A stretch of 64,000 nt of DNA from contig OENT01000322.1 of assembly GCA_900239685.1 (NCBI GenBank), positions 65,664 to 129,663 on the forward strand, written 5' to 3'. Every line of letters begins with the position of its first letter. The stretch's first letter is position 1. The notes below the pieces were generated by a model that saw only the letters and a list, made by a program, of their open reading frames with translations, was not told the DNA's origin and made no database searches. The translations under genes and the position numbers were made by a program. The DNA comes from Rotaria macrura (taxonomy: Eukaryota; Rotifera; Eurotatoria; Philodinida; Philodinidae). This document shows, piece after piece, positions 12,930-48,255 of this stretch.

Positions 12930-15900
12930 TTAGTAGATATCTGGACTATCGGCCCAATTGCGGTGCCAATATTTTTCATTGGATATCCATACATCTTGTC
13001 CTGTTACTGGATGCTTGATAAGACGAAACCATCTAATATATTCAAGACAAATACAAAATATGAATATCATAGTATTTATGTAAACTGGACAAGAAAATTC
13101 ATACCTCGGTTGCCAGTCTTCTCGGCGTTTTTCCAGTGCTCGTCGTACTGTACGTTGTTTTTCTTCGAGGCGATCTTTTTCTTGTCCAGCTAAATTGATA
13201 TCGCCCTCTTCCATTTTACGAATATCTGGACGGAATCGTGAATCTGTTGGTGGCAATGACAGTCCTGCTTTTTTGTGTTCCTCTGTTAATTGATTAAGTG
13301 CCATGGTAAACAGTGAGAAATTATAATACTATGTGCGAAAAGACATTAAAAAGGAACAAACATTGAATATTCTTTTCCCACTATCTATTAAAAAAGATGG
13401 AAACTCTACTTGAGATGCATAGTCTAGTTTCGGCATGATTCTCCAAAGTGTAATGGAATTCGCTGGTAGATTAAGTTGTTCGTGTGATGGATCCACGTCT
13501 GGCAATTCTTCATCTAAATCAGTGTTACTAGCATCATTAGTAGCTGCTGTGGATGAATTCATAATCTGTTGTTGTTGTTGTTGTTGTTGCTGAGAGTTTT
13601 TCGATGAATTTTTTCCTTCCTTTTTTTGCAATTTTAAATATGATTCGAAATAATCGATATCGATTGAATACAAAGAATCTGTCCAATAACCATATAAACC
13701 ACGTACTTTACGTTTTCTAATAAAAATCCATCATTTATCATTATGATTATTTATAAAATATGTATCAAATATCTTACTGCGAATCAAAAATATAACCTTC
13801 AACTTTATGTAATTCTTTCGATGACCAAGAATATGGCTTGAAAAGTAAAATAGCTTTCATTTTATTCGTATGATTAATTATTTCCATTGTACCATGCTTT
13901 ATTTCAAGAAAAGTAATACTTAAAATTTACTCTTTGATTTTTAACATCATCTTACATATTCAAACCAAAGGCGTCCAACAACGATGTTATGAATAGTACA
14001 CGTAACACTTTCCCATGTATAAACTTCTTTATGTCTATAAAAATGATAGGAAACATCTTCAAGATAAAAATTTCGAGTCCACTTTTTCACCGTTTCAGTT
14101 CTAATGTCAATAGACCTTTAGGGTTAACTTCCATGTTTTTAACAGAAAATTTCGCCTTAGGTAAAATACTTCCATAGAATCGCCATCGTTCACCGTTGTC
14201 TTTTGATTCACACGTAAATGCACTAATTGGTGGATGATGGCTTACTTGCTCGCTCATATAACGAAATGGTAAATCATCTCTAGGCAGAAGAAAATAATGA
14301 AGCTAAGCTAATCGAAAAATACTATTCAACTAACTGAGCAAATTCATATGTTTCACCAAGTAAAGGATTGAATGGTTTCGATAAACGATCAATATTACTT
14401 GATATTGATGATGCAGCAAATGCTGCAACATACTTTGAATGAAAGAATAAATTGATAAAGATCAAATGTAATTAAATGCAGACATGAACATACTTGCATT
14501 CTCATTTCTGGATCGTTGCATTCGTCAGCTCGATCAAGTAAATATGAATAAAAAACATTTTCTGCAAAGCGTTGAAGAAATGATATTGGTTCATTCCATA
14601 CGATAGGCATTGTTATTTTTGATAATTCCTAGTAATATAAATATGACAATTTTGTGAAATTAAAAGAAGTTTGAGAATTGATTGATTGATTGAATTCAGG
14701 TATGTTGAGCTTTATTTTAGTCGTCTTTTATCCGACGGGGAAATTTTCATTATGAACACGTGATCCGTGTCTTTAATATTGGAGATGAAAATTTCTCGTG
14801 AAAAAAATGATGCTCCAAGCATTTTGATAAGCCCCCTTATTTTAATGAATATAACATTCACAAACTTTCTATTAATAAACTCTGACAGTAATTTTAGCCT
14901 GTTCTTCTTGAAAATGAGTGGTAGTAGAGAAGGAAAATGCCATACTATTATTTATTTTTGTGTCATCCACTCTTGTTAACGAATAAAATAGTACTGAGTT
15001 TCAATTGAGAAATCTATGAATCTATGATAGTAGAGTCAATCTCGATTTTAGACCACTCATAGTCCAAATTATGCATAAACATGAGTATAGTCGAATGAAA
15101 TCAGTAACGAATACTATTAATTTCAAGTTTAAATGATTACTTTTTGTATTATTTAGTACTGTGTCTAGTATTCAGTGTAGATTAAAAAATTTAAAAAAAG
15201 ATCAAATGAAAACACGAAATTTAATATGTCTTTTTTAATTAGAAGTACTTTTAGATGCAATGAATTCTACAATTTACTTACTTTTCCGATACATTGCTTA
15301 AGGATACTCCAAATACTAATTTGTGATCGATCAAACATTGGTGCAGGAAGTTTAGTTCTAAACGAAAAAAAAAAGAAAATAAGAAAGAAAGAAATTTTGT
15401 TCTTCAAAATATAAGTTTCTTTTCATTACAGAAAAAATAGACAAATAAGAACGTACCTTCCTCCATTTTTCTTTAATGCAAGAAATATGCTATCCATACT
15501 TGTGGCAACAATAATAAAAGTCGTGGTATTAAGGAGTAGAAGAAAGAAACTTTCTACGAATTGACTCTATTGAAAATCAAATATCATTTATAACCGAATC
15601 GAATACACTTTATCGCTAAACATGTTAAGGTCGAATGAGAGAAAAAAACAGGTTTACTTTGTCTAATGTTAGACTCCTAATTTCGAATGGGAATAGAATT
15701 TACAATGTTATTTGTTGTAAATCGATCTATATGTACTACTTATTCATTGGAAAGAAGAATAAATAGAATAGTATCTTTTTTTTTGTATTGAATATGAACT
15801 GATTAAAGAAAAGCAACAATCTAATCGAAACAAAGTAGAAACTTGCTAATTTATGTAGTCCTTTTTTCCTCTTCATTTGTATCACGCCACCTATTCACGT

Positions 15901-18250
15901 TTGTATTACATATAGACTACCCCAGAAAAAAGAAAAAAACTGGTTACACAAAGAGAAAGATAATATATGACATGATTAGAAAGAGTGTTACTTGGAAAAG
16001 AAAGAGAATCAAGAGAAAAAAATGTCCTCAGAGTCATTTATAGTGAGGAATATAAGACAGAAAGAAGTTGAATTTATTTGATTAGATTTGACGTACCGAC
16101 CGAATTGTTGACGAGAAAAATTGTTCCATGCTCGCATCAAATCTCGTTGAATACCAGTTGTATAATGATCAGTATCTATCAGATAAATAAGAAAATGATT
16201 TTTTTTTACGAGAATGACGTATGAAATTGAATCATGAGTTTATAAATGATATTTAAATGTATTCAAGTGAATAATAACTAATAGCAGCTGTGCATAAAAA
16301 TAGTCGAAGGAAAAATGAATAATGAAAACACTCGATCAATCTAGCAAAACAGAATAACGATGAATAGCAACTGATCATTAGAACATAGAGTGTTACAAGA
16401 GAAAATATTTACGACAATTAAAGCTTGATAAAAATCGTAATAAAGTACTTTTGTTTTGGTGAATGATTGATAGTTAATATCTCGACTTCGTTCATAATTT
16501 TTTGCATTTATTTTCGGATAAAATAACGAACAACAAATGTTTATGATTAATAGTCATGATGAACACGAATTATACACATCGTGTTACACTGCTTATTCTT
16601 ATTTTTTGCTTATTAAATGACAAACGTCATGCTTGCATTTTTCTTTCCTAATTTTTCAATGATTCATAAATCATTGTCACGACAGTCGTGCAGTACACTA
16701 ACGTCATTCTACGGTTCATGCAGAGCTACTTGATTGTTAGAAACTTACCACTGAGGGTGATACGAAATAGAATAAAGATTTTAAAAAATATATCTGTTGG
16801 ACGCGGCTCAAAACAAAGAAAAAGCATGCTTCGAAAGTACATGAAAATATCAGAGTATAGTTAAAATAACTCAGAGAAAAGAATGCAATCTCATTAGATT
16901 TCTTTTTCTCAAAATAGCAATAAGCATGCAATATGGTAAATGCTAAATGCTAAAAGCTTGACTCATGCAATTAGAACAGTGTGCAACTATATGTAAAATG
17001 AAGTGATCGATGTCCTTGTTTTATCCTATGCGATAAAGAAAACAAGCCAGAGTCATTTTTTCCTTTAAAATGAACTTGTATGAATTTTCAAAAAAAAAAT
17101 TGATTCGAAATCTATTCATGATTATGATTTTCAAAGTTGAAAATTTCATCCCTATGCTTTTACATTTATAATTGTATTCATTATTACAAAGTCAAATTCT
17201 ATATTTCAGCTCGACGTATTATGTGAAAAGGTTTTTTTATTAGGAAAAATATTCGAAAGAATAGGCAAAGAGAAATTGATTGATCAACCCGAAATATGTA
17301 CATCAACTTTTATTATCATAGTGAAATGTTTTTGAGTAGCTAACACTTCAGTCATAGGTCGATCGCTGTGATTTCTCATTATAATTAATTTATCACTGAA
17401 TCAGAATGGAAAAAAGAAAAAAATGTGATTTATGTTGTGCATTCAAATATCAGCATATTCGAAAATAGAACTTGAACAACACTTGAGGAATCTTATTCAG
17501 GAAATGAGCTATATATATAAAACATAAGCATTCTCATTAACTTAATGAATACTTAGAACAACTAAATGATTAGTAGTCTTTGTTTTACTTGCATTATGAA
17601 TATTATATGACTGACAAAACAGAAACATCATTTAATAAACATAAGTTCTTTTAGACATTTTCCCCTGTAATTTCCCGTTTAAATAAATTCAGCATATGAA
17701 AACAAACAGAACAAATCTCTAGAGACCATCGCATTTTTAACTGTCCTTGGTAAATGTAACTCAATAATTTGCTTTACGTCTTAAATTTATTACTAAAATC
17801 TAAATTCTTAAAGACATTTAGAATTAATCAATAATAATATTAAAATACAATCTTGAATGATTATATATATATATATGTAGGCAGAATGAAGGAAACCAAA
17901 CATACTAAAAAAATATTTTCAGTATTAACAACATGTTAAGTTTTCAATAAATATTCTAGCTCATTCGTTCGCTCAATTATAATCTGGAAAAATAGAAGAC
18001 AGATATTTGTGAATGCTCATTTACTAAAGAATATTGCATTTCTTTACGTTAGATGTTCATCTAGGGAATTATTTTTGAATAAATACTTGTTTTACATTAA
18101 TATTTACTCTCTATGAAAATTAAAATTAACATTTTTAAACGGTAGATTGTGTATAACACGAAGCAGAGCGTATAATAAACAAGAAAGAATTTGAAAATTT
18201 TCAATACCATTAGCATCAAAGAACTCTTCATCACTATGATTGTCAGTCAT
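12930..18250 (-). CDS. OSBPL2-like: Oxysterol-binding protein-related protein, ORP2-like (short ORP)
   Basis: Twelve exons (minus): 18208-18250, 16097-16175, 15457-15498, 15282-15357, 14494-14628, 14335-14432, 14091-14279, 13956-14034, 13778-13896, 13410-13716, 13105-13328, 12930-13032. They give 497 aa; human ORP2 is about 480. ORPs move sterols and phosphoinositides between membranes at contact sites. The lipid-binding domain is complete: [38 protein letters not shown], the signature EQVSHHPP at residues 168-175, ELHKVEG, and the C-terminal [13 protein letters not shown]...LEEKQR block ending in SPDIY. Residues 9-15 (EFFDAND) form an FFAT-type motif for VAP on the ER, as in ORP2. There is no PH domain or ankyrin block, which separates it from OSBP and ORP1-long. 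A nine-Gln tract (plus-strand 13566-13592) lies in the variable loop before the C-terminal block. The first intron is 2.0 kb (16176-18207). A TTTAG acceptor sits 29 nt upstream of the ATG. Confidence 0.95.
16176..18207 (-). other. First intron of the ORP2-like gene
   Basis: This 2.0-kb intron splits the FFAT motif exon from the rest of the gene. It is AT-rich, and I find no second gene or clear repeat in it apart from short TA runs near 17863-17877. Confidence 0.7.
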
Positions 18251-20355
18251 GGTTTTTTGAATAATGTGTTAATTTGAATCTAAACAAAAGTAATATGCAA
18301 TATTAATTTGTAAAAACAAAATTTTATATTGAACTCACAATTATCATACAGACTTATTAGACGATTTTCGTGTTACGAAAATACTATTGCATTAATTAAA
18401 ATAAATGAATCTGCAAGTAAAAGGAGTAAAAATACGCTGAATTTTATGTCCTTTTTCGATTTATAGTAAAAAATACCTTATTTCGAATTTTTCACTACTG
18501 TCAACGTGATTTTAATGTGAGCTTAAAAAACTGAAAGGGAGCGGTGAGGGAAAGTGTTCTCTTACGCTTTTTTTTCTAGTTCTTTTTTTCTTCGTATTTG
18601 TCTGTATTATCTTTTATCATATGCTGACATTAGCATTCATGTATTTTTCGTCATCAATCGGCACATTGTTTTTTGCCAATGTTAATGACTGTTTGTAGAC
18701 AACAGGCGAAGTTGATATGCAAATAAAACACAACAAAATAGAATTTTTCGTCGTTCGAATGAAAAGAAAAAAAAATTATATTCATGTTTTTAGTTACTGT
18801 TACATTTTCTTTTTTCCTTCTTGTTCTGCTTTTCTTCTTTTTTTCGTTCGATTGAACGCAATCATACTTAGACGAGATCAAGGATCGGATTGGAAATATG
18901 TAGGAGTTCACCAAGGAGAAATTCATTATGCACGACACTTTATGCTTGTTTGTTTATTTACCGGATGAATGCAAAGCAAGACCTGAATTCGTCTTGTCAT
19001 ATACGAAGAAAATAGATAAACTGAAAATGAATAGTTTAAATCTTCCTTTTTTTGTCCCTCGTAATACTGTATCAATTGAAAATAGTTCGTGAAACAGAAC
19101 AAAATAAGTTGTTACAAGTGACAGATGTTACATCAATCACAGAGACAACAATACAGAAATAGTGCAAGATAAAATAAAACGGGGCTTTCCCGATAAATTC
19201 TGTCTGGAGCATGCTAAAACTAGTAAAAAAATGTGAAAAAGATTAGTAAATAGTCTTATGAGGCTTATCATAAGTAGCAACTTTCCAATGTATGATTCAT
19301 CACATTGAAGATCAGATTTGTTTTGGAAACAAGAAACCAACACAGTTGACTGAAACTTTATAATTTTTCATCTTCGTATTGGTTACGATCGTCGTATCTG
19401 ATGAATTGATTTATACAACATTTTTTTGTATCTTTAGTCAAGTTCCAAAACAATAAACATGATAAGTCACCCCTTAAATAAATTTTAATCGGAACCCTAA
19501 ATTTTGCAAAAGTCATGCATATGCGATTTCAAGACTGTAATATCAAGTGCTATAGATGTCTTTACTATGGCATATTGATGCGACTTGCGCAATAATTCAT
19601 TTTATCATTTTCATCGATTACTTGCTATGGGATTGTGAAAATATAAGTACGAATGAGATCTTTTACAGAATGCTTCAATTTCGCTCGACTGAATGTAGGG
19701 AAAACTCGTTTTCAAGCATCCACCGCGCATTCATTCAATTGGGCACAAGAATTGCATTTAGAATTTTTCAAATGAGATGTTTCCAAATTTCAAGTTTGTT
19801 CTTACTTGCATACTCACAATCTAAAAAATCAAATTGATCAACATTGGAAACGAACAAAAACAAACGTTATTTATTCTCTTGTTTCCATTAATGTCAAGTT
19901 TTTTTTTCTTTACTGTATACTCTAAAGGTTGGAAAGTTTTCTTTGATAAGATTAGTAGTCAAATCTAAATTTCTCTCCATTAAAATAATTTTCAATATTG
20001 AAAAAGATAAATTATCTCGCGATAGTGAAAGAATTTCGAATAAAACAATTTGTAATGGTATGATTGAAGAAAATAGCATAAAAGCAGATGCCGCTCTGTT
20101 CTGAGTACTACGTAAATGTCTATAATGAGTGCGAGGATCGGATTGGTTCCCATTTTCTACGTCAACAACCAATAGAACTATCGACAAGAAATGAAATGAT
20201 TCAGTATCATATAATCTACAGAAATTTTCAAAAAGGAAAAAAGAACACGAAATTCGTTTTATTTTGTCTACGTAGTTGTTTGTTTTTATTTTCAGATTTC
20301 CTTTTCTTTAAACATGGCGAAAATGGCTTGAAGATTTACAAGGAAGTTGGCGATC
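18251..20355. promoter_or_regulatory. Shared region between the divergent ORP2-like and USP32-like genes
   Basis: The ORP2 start (18250, minus) and the USP32 start (20356, plus) point away from each other, so this 2.1-kb gap must carry both promoters and 5' leaders. Splice acceptors lie just upstream of each ATG: AG at 18280-18281 (minus) and ttttattttcag ending at 20295 (plus). Open frames inside (18654-18968, 19556-19837, 20088-20393) have no recognised content and are taken as chance. No TATA box or other core element can be assigned with confidence. Confidence 0.5.
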
Positions 20356-31742
<11,387 letters not shown>

Positions 31743-34421
31743 TTTTGATAATGAACAAAAATCGTTTTTCTTTCGTTTGTCTTAATTATTAATCGTGATT
31801 ATTTTATGTTCAAATATATATTTTGCTCTCCGGTGCTTTTATGTTGTGCTATGAAACAAGATCAAAAGAAGCAGAGACATGAGATTTTCTTAAGTTTTGT
31901 TGTGTTTCATAATATTTGTGCTTGTTTGACCATCGAAATAATTGAATTTCGCTTGCGTTGTTTTTCTTTATTTTCCATTTCATACTTACGTTCTTTCTTG
32001 TACAGCGAATATAAAAGAAAATACAACATGTGTACCTGTTTTTCTTATTCCTTTTTTCGTTTCTCATTCATGTGCAAGTCTTATTGAATTGTTTTTTTTT
32101 GAATTTATATGCGTGCGTACGCACATGTTTCAAGGAAACAATATTAAAAAACATTGACATTAATCATATTTCATTCGAATAGTTTCATTGGTATTGACTA
32201 TAACGATTCGCTACTTAAGATTGTCATTGTTCTTTACTGTTGGTAAGATGAGCGTAAAGAATCATAACAACTTCGTGTATGAAGCATGCCTTTTTTCTTC
32301 GAAGTGACATGCATTCTTTTTTCTTGTCATTTTTATATAGATTTTCTAGAAATCAATAAGGGTTGATCGGAACAGGCATGCTCAAGTAAAAACCACTGTT
32401 ATTGTAATCACTCTCTGAACTCGTCCTTTTGTTTTTAGCGCCATATATAGTTAGTTCCTAACGATTACAGAAATATCTTCTGATGTGAACTTCTTGCTAA
32501 GTCATATGTATTGACTTCTTTTTTCAGAAGAAGAAACGAAAAGTCGTTAAAATAAAACAAATATTTTTTTATGGCGAAAGTTCGATCAACTGTGGGTGAA
32601 CTCTTCTCTTTTTGAATAGTTCAATACGATGTTTGAGCAGTATTTGATTCTCATCGATCGTATAGTTTAACTAAAAGCTATTCAAGGCAACACTTGAAAC
32701 AGTTTACTATAGTTCAATTATGTAGAATACACGTTATTGCACTAAACAGTTTTGCTTGCTATGTGATGTAATACTAAAAATATCTGAAAATATTATATAC
32801 TTAGAAAAAGAATGGCATCTTTTAACAAATATCCATTTTTATTGTACCTAGTGGCTCAAAAAAAAATGCTGTACTGAAGAGTCACATGAATTTTCCTTTA
32901 TCATCATGAAAAGCAAATTTCACAGAGAATCGAAAGTTTAACATTAGTAATATGCTAGTTTTGATTCAAAATTTTGATTTCTCCAAGTATCCAACTCATT
33001 TCTTGTGTAGATCGTTGAGATGTAACTTAGGGCAACATTGGATATTGTTAAATAATCGTTCTTTGTAAATTCGAAAGAAGTTTCTTCTTATCATTTATAT
33101 AGAATCAATCTATTGTTATAAATAATAAGATATGAAATTGTACGAGTTCTAAAAAACAATATCAGAGTGACTAGCAAAGAGTTAAGAATTCACTAGACGC
33201 GGCGTGGATACACTCACATATGACAATAGTAGGAACGAGAAGATACATGAAGATAATGACGTCACAAAATTTTTTAGGAATAACACTCAAGTGATAGTCT
33301 CAGTTGGTAATCGCTTGATAGTTTGTCGCATCGTTAAGCAAGTTGATTTAAAAAGAAGATTTGAATGTTTAGTAATTGTTTTTCAGTGGACAACGTAAGA
33401 GTAAGCATGATTTTCAAATATTTTCGTGCTAGAGATTATGTTGATAGAAAGTAATAAGATCAGCACTAGGATTTTCAGTCAAGGAGAAAACTTGATTCTC
33501 GTTGGAGACCACTTGTTGAGTAACGACGTCAAAAATTTCCCGAAGGAAGTTTGAAGTCCCTTACCTGTAACGTTGTCACAACTATTTTGCAATACATGCA
33601 TTAATGTCTGTGTACTAGTCGAGAAAAATAACATATTTCAACACTATGGTGAAAGATTATTTTCAAAAATTCTATTGCTCAATTGAGGCAGGTTAAAGAG
33701 TTGAAGATGAAGAGTCATTGAGTAATGACATCAAATGATCGTTATGCAGCATCATCGTATTTGATTTCGACGATCAACTACTAGTTCTAAATCAAGAAAC
33801 TTGATATTTCGGTGCATCTGTATGAGAACTATTCGAGTTTGGAAAATACATATGTTCAAATGAACTGTTTGCTTTAAATACTACTATAAAGCTACGCACG
33901 CAGTCAAGAATGCAGAACTCGATCAATATGTACCGTCGAATTAAACGTATAAAGAGTCATTTCAACATAAAAAGTTCAATGATATATGGAAAACTACTAT
34001 TAATTCGAAAATCCTGGATCAATATTTTCAAATGCAAATACTTATCATTAGTGTAACAATTACTAATTCTATAATTAAAAGAAATTAATTGGCCGTCGAG
34101 TAGCGTCCTCTCTATAGTAGATTCAACTGAGATATCCTTATTGCTCAGTATTCGGTTGATTACCTAAATCAAGAAGGAAGGGGAGAAAAAAAAATAAATG
34201 TTTGTTAAACATCAAAATGACGATAAGATGATCAATTCAGTCACCTGAAACGATTTACTAAATGAATTAATCATTTCTGTTGTATGACGCTGTATTTACT
34301 TATTTATTTACTTACTTATTTCGTTTATCATAGATGTAAACTCGTCTTTTGTTGTTGTACTTCTTTCTTATTTAATAATCACGAAACATCTAATTTAGTA
34401 CAAGAGGAAAAAAAAAGAACT
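31743..34421 (+). other. Intergenic region between USP32 and TAO kinase
   Basis: This 2.7-kb gap between two plus-strand genes holds the USP32 3' end and the TAO kinase promoter and leader. A pyrimidine-rich stretch at about 32050-32140 and several overlapping open frames (31806-32157) look like low-complexity T-rich DNA, not genes. A taatttag acceptor ending at 34398 lies 23 nt before the kinase ATG. Nothing else is recognised. Confidence 0.6.
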
Positions 34422-44663
<10,242 letters not shown>

Positions 44664-44954
44664 AATATACGTATACTGAATATCGATAGTTTTTATTTTG
44701 TGAATACAGTGATTCGTATTTCGATGACTGTTCTTTCTTATGCATCCGAGTTTCATTCAGGTTATTGTGTTTTTTTCTTTCGTTGTACTTGTTCTGTTTT
44801 TGTACAAAGTTATATCTTTCGTTTTTCTTATTTGTTGCAACCAGATTGTGCTCGTCCATTTTTTTTTGTTTTTAATCTATTGACTTATTTGTTGCGATTC
44901 CTAATCTACATACTAAAAACAGAAACAAAAACAAGCATTTTTTCGGTTGCTTTG

Positions 44955-44978
44955 CTTCATATATATATATATATATAT
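44955..44978. repeat. (TA)n microsatellite
   Basis: About ten TA units downstream of the TAO kinase stop, in its likely 3' untranslated region. Confidence 0.9.
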
Positions 44979-45072
44979 GCATTATTTTTTTAATTAGTTG
45001 TCGCCGATATTGAATCAAACTTAACAAAAAATAATAATAATTTTGAGATAAAAGGGAACGAGAAAAAATATT

Positions 45073-45136
45073 AATAAACTGTTTTCGATTTTTTTTTAAA
45101 TACACATAATTATAATAATTCATGATTTTATTTTAG
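45073..45136 (+). promoter_or_regulatory. Candidate poly(A) signal followed by splice acceptor between TAOK and NDFIP
   Basis: An AATAAA hexamer lies at 45073-45078, about 410 nt after the TAO kinase stop. It is followed by T-rich DNA and a tgattttattttag acceptor ending at 45136, 37 nt before the NDFIP ATG. This spacing resembles the junction between trans-spliced cistrons. Alternatively the acceptor ends an ordinary 5' untranslated intron. Confidence 0.5.
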
Positions 45137-45173
45137 ATCTCATTCTTTTTTTGTATTTCACGATTTATTAATT

Positions 45174-47106
45174 ATGCCAAATAACAGTGAAAATCATGGG
45201 ATTGTCGTCGTCGAACAATCGGCAGTCCCTAATGTACCTATTCACGAGGCAGTAGAAGCACCTGCAACCATACAAACAACTTCAGTGGGTAAGATAGATA
45301 GATTCATCAAATGAATTTCTTTTGTTTTACTAACAATGGTACTTATTCTCGCCGTACTCTATAATTAAATGTTTTGTGCTAACAAACAGACTAGAGCTCA
45401 TTGGTTACATTGCCTTTTGAGTTCATACCAAAAACAATTTATGTATGAAATGATTCAGTCGGAGAAATACTCTAGTCTGTTTATGTCACTGTTAGCTAAG
45501 ATTCTATTATTTTCAAAACGAAATCATTGAAAAGTCAACGGAAAAATCCTATGATGTTGCAATACGGAATACTATTTTCACGTCCAGTCAATTTCTGTTG
45601 TATAAAATCATCAGTCTCGTTATTCAAAAACGTCAATCGAATTTTGTAGTTTAAATCTAGTTCCCAATTTTACTATTGGCAAATATATTAGATAATTCTC
45701 AAGTATTGTAGGATAGACTAGATCTTATACTGATCGAGACATGGTTTACCGTTATCAACCATAAATGTAATTGAAATAAATTAGAATTTATTTAAAATTT
45801 AACACATCTTTGATATTTTCCTTTTGAAACAACTATTACGTAAGATTACACATTCATCAACAAACAGTAGAAGTGATTGGGAATTACATATTACATAGAC
45901 ATACACTTAGAAATAGTTCATTTCTTTGATGAAAGTAAGTGTACTCGAATAAGCGAGTAGAATATTCTTGTTCGTTGGTTCAGTAATACATTCGCTTCAT
46001 CAAAAAATCAGTTATGTCTGCAGACATGTATTAAAGTTCTCTGTCATTTCTTTTGTTGTCAATGGTTTCTAATAGTATTCGAACTGCTCACCAAACTGTT
46101 AAAATGAAAAAGTTTAGAATGTGAATAAAAACTTTCACAGATTTCCTAAATTCAAATACTTACATATGTTAGGACATACGCCGACGGAGTATATCTGAGA
46201 GAAAACAATTGACAAGATGTAGAAAACTCTCTGTTTTTAAACAGTTTATTTTTAATTTTAAAGCCGATCATATTAGATAACTAGGCTATTTGTTTTTTGA
46301 GTAGATGAACCACCGCCAGCTTATGAAATTACTCCAACATCAAACACTAATCGAAATGGTACTGAGCAAGATAATGTCGATGCAGCAATTGGAGTTATTG
46401 AACCACCACCACCATATTGTCTCGTTGATCCAAGTAAAGTTCGTAATTTAGATCACTTACCACATTATCCTCATATATCACCTGTCGAAATCATTGATCT
46501 TAATGCGAACAGTAATATCGGCAATGAACAAGTATGATAAACAATGAAAAACTTTCTTTATTTCTCACTTCATTAATTCTTGTAATTAATATCTTTAGTC
46601 AGCTCGTCATCATAATCAAGCAGCTATCGCTGCTTGGCTTTCATCTGGTTCAAATATGGACATCGGCACTGATTGTACATTCCTAATGGCTTTGTAAGTC
46701 AAATTCTTTCGTTCAGTCGGTTTCTCAGCGATGATATTCTTAAACTTTACTTTCAAACAGTGTTATTGCCTTCTTTTTCAATTGGCTTGGTTTTCTTGCT
46801 GTTGTTTGTCTTATACCAACAATAGCAGCGCGTTTTGGTGCCATGTCTGGTTTTGGTTTGAGTGTCGCAAAATGGATAACGGTTATGCGTTATCATGAAT
46901 TTAACAACTCATCATATATCAGATCTGGTAATATGCCACCATCATTCCATCGAGCAACAGTTCATGATCCAGCACAAAATTTTGTCTTTGCAATTGTCTT
47001 GTTTGCTGGATTTTTTCTTTTCGTTCGAGGTTTAATTTCTTATATAGCAGTGAAAAATCGTGCAAATCAACATGGACAAACTGCAGATGTTTTTACTTGG
47101 TACTAA
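45174..47106 (+). CDS. NDFIP: NEDD4 family-interacting protein (NDFIP)-like
   Basis: Four exons: 45174-45288, 46305-46531, 46599-46693, 46761-47106; 260 aa (human NDFIP1 221, NDFIP2 336). NDFIPs are Golgi/endosome three-pass membrane proteins. They recruit Nedd4-family E3 ligases through PY motifs and send cargo for ubiquitination. The cytosolic N-terminus has PPAY (42-45), PPPY (73-76) and LPHY (90-93), matching the family's PPxY/PPxY/LPxY set. Three hydrophobic segments follow, at roughly 146-167, 168-186 and 219-243. They include FNWLGF and GAMSGFGLSVAKWI, close to the vertebrate FNWIGF and GAISGFGLSLIKWI. The first intron is 1.0 kb (45289-46304). The start follows a splice acceptor by 37 nt, and the TAO kinase stop is 510 bp upstream on the same strand. 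Confidence 0.93.
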
Positions 47107-47487
47107 ACTTATTTACTTCTCAACATGCGTCTTCTTATTTTTCTTTCTTTATGATCTGCTCTCCATACTGTTCTAAACAAAAACTATAATTACAGTTTTT
47201 TTTTAAATTTGAACAATATACTTGCATAAAAATAATATGGATATAGAAATAAAAATTTATTTTTTTTTATTGTCTTTCCGTTCTTCTTTTTTTTTTGTTC
47301 TAATTTATGTATGTCGTCCGTCTGTTTATTACTTGTCGATGCTCTTCTTTTTTTTCTCTCTCTATCGAAATACATGCTTTGGACATCAACATGATATTGT
47401 TCATATGTTGGGGCTAACGATATCGAAGAAAAGTAGCAGGACTCTGCTAATCTAGGTGACACCTGTGTATATGATTCTTAGTTAACA

Positions 47488-47630
47488 GGTGAGCCATAAA
47501 GAATGACACCATTTTGTTGTCGCTATTACTTAGTCGGTTTTTAATGCTATTGGTTCAACTTCTTTTTAAAAAGATTCGCCATTCAATTCTCTACAAACGT
47601 ATGTGTAAAAGATTTTTGTAAACTATAAAA
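47488..47630 (+). repeat. Left terminal inverted repeat of the 911-bp element
   Basis: 143 bp, starting GGTGAGCCATAAAGAATG and ending CTATAAAA. It is the reverse complement of 48256-48398 with no mismatch found by eye. Confidence 0.92.
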
Positions 47631-48255
47631 TGGCTAAGTTCTAAAATGAAGAAAAAAGACGCGAAAATGGTTCAACTTTCAAGCTCAACATGCAGTCATA
47701 TTTGGAATATGTTTCGACAATTTATAAGCAGGCTTACATTACAGGAGATACATTTTCAAATACGCTCTTTCCGATATCCTTGAAAAAATTTTCTTTGAAA
47801 CTGGTCTTCGCCTATTAAATAGATATTTGCTGACAACTCGCCCGAAACATCTTAATTTGGATTTTCACGAAGGCCTACCGCAAACAAACGTGTGCATGAC
47901 TCGAACGAGTGTACAGAAATGTAGTATAGTATGTTAGCTTTCAAAGAAAAAAAGAATCGCCTAAAAAGAACGCTTTTTTACTGAAGGGTATGCATTTTCG
48001 TGGAAGCATCAACCACATGAAATGAAAATTGAGCTTTTACGAAAAAGCGAAAAATGGATATTGAACTCTTTACTCATTTTTGTATCAAGAAAACTTTCAA
48101 TGGCATGAATCTTGTCCAGAATTTGATACTCTTTAATATAGTCGACTTAAGTTTTTTGTAGTTCCCCAAGTGGAAAACGGTTTTAGAAAAAACGTTTCTT
48201 GTGCTTGAAAGTTGAAGATTTTTGAACCTTTTTTCTTCGTTTTAAAACTTAGTCG

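Noticed and set aside
15226-15414. Plus-strand 62-codon frame
   Set aside because: It lies antisense to ORP2 exon 15282-15357 and its flanks, and has no independent content.
18842-20150. The phrase aggatcggattgg occurring twice (near 18880 and 20128)
   Set aside because: Only about 13 bp match and the surroundings differ; not enough for a repeat call.
47190-47462. Overlapping frames on both strands after NDFIP
   Set aside because: T/A-rich 3' flank; Lys/Phe-rich peptides without similarity.
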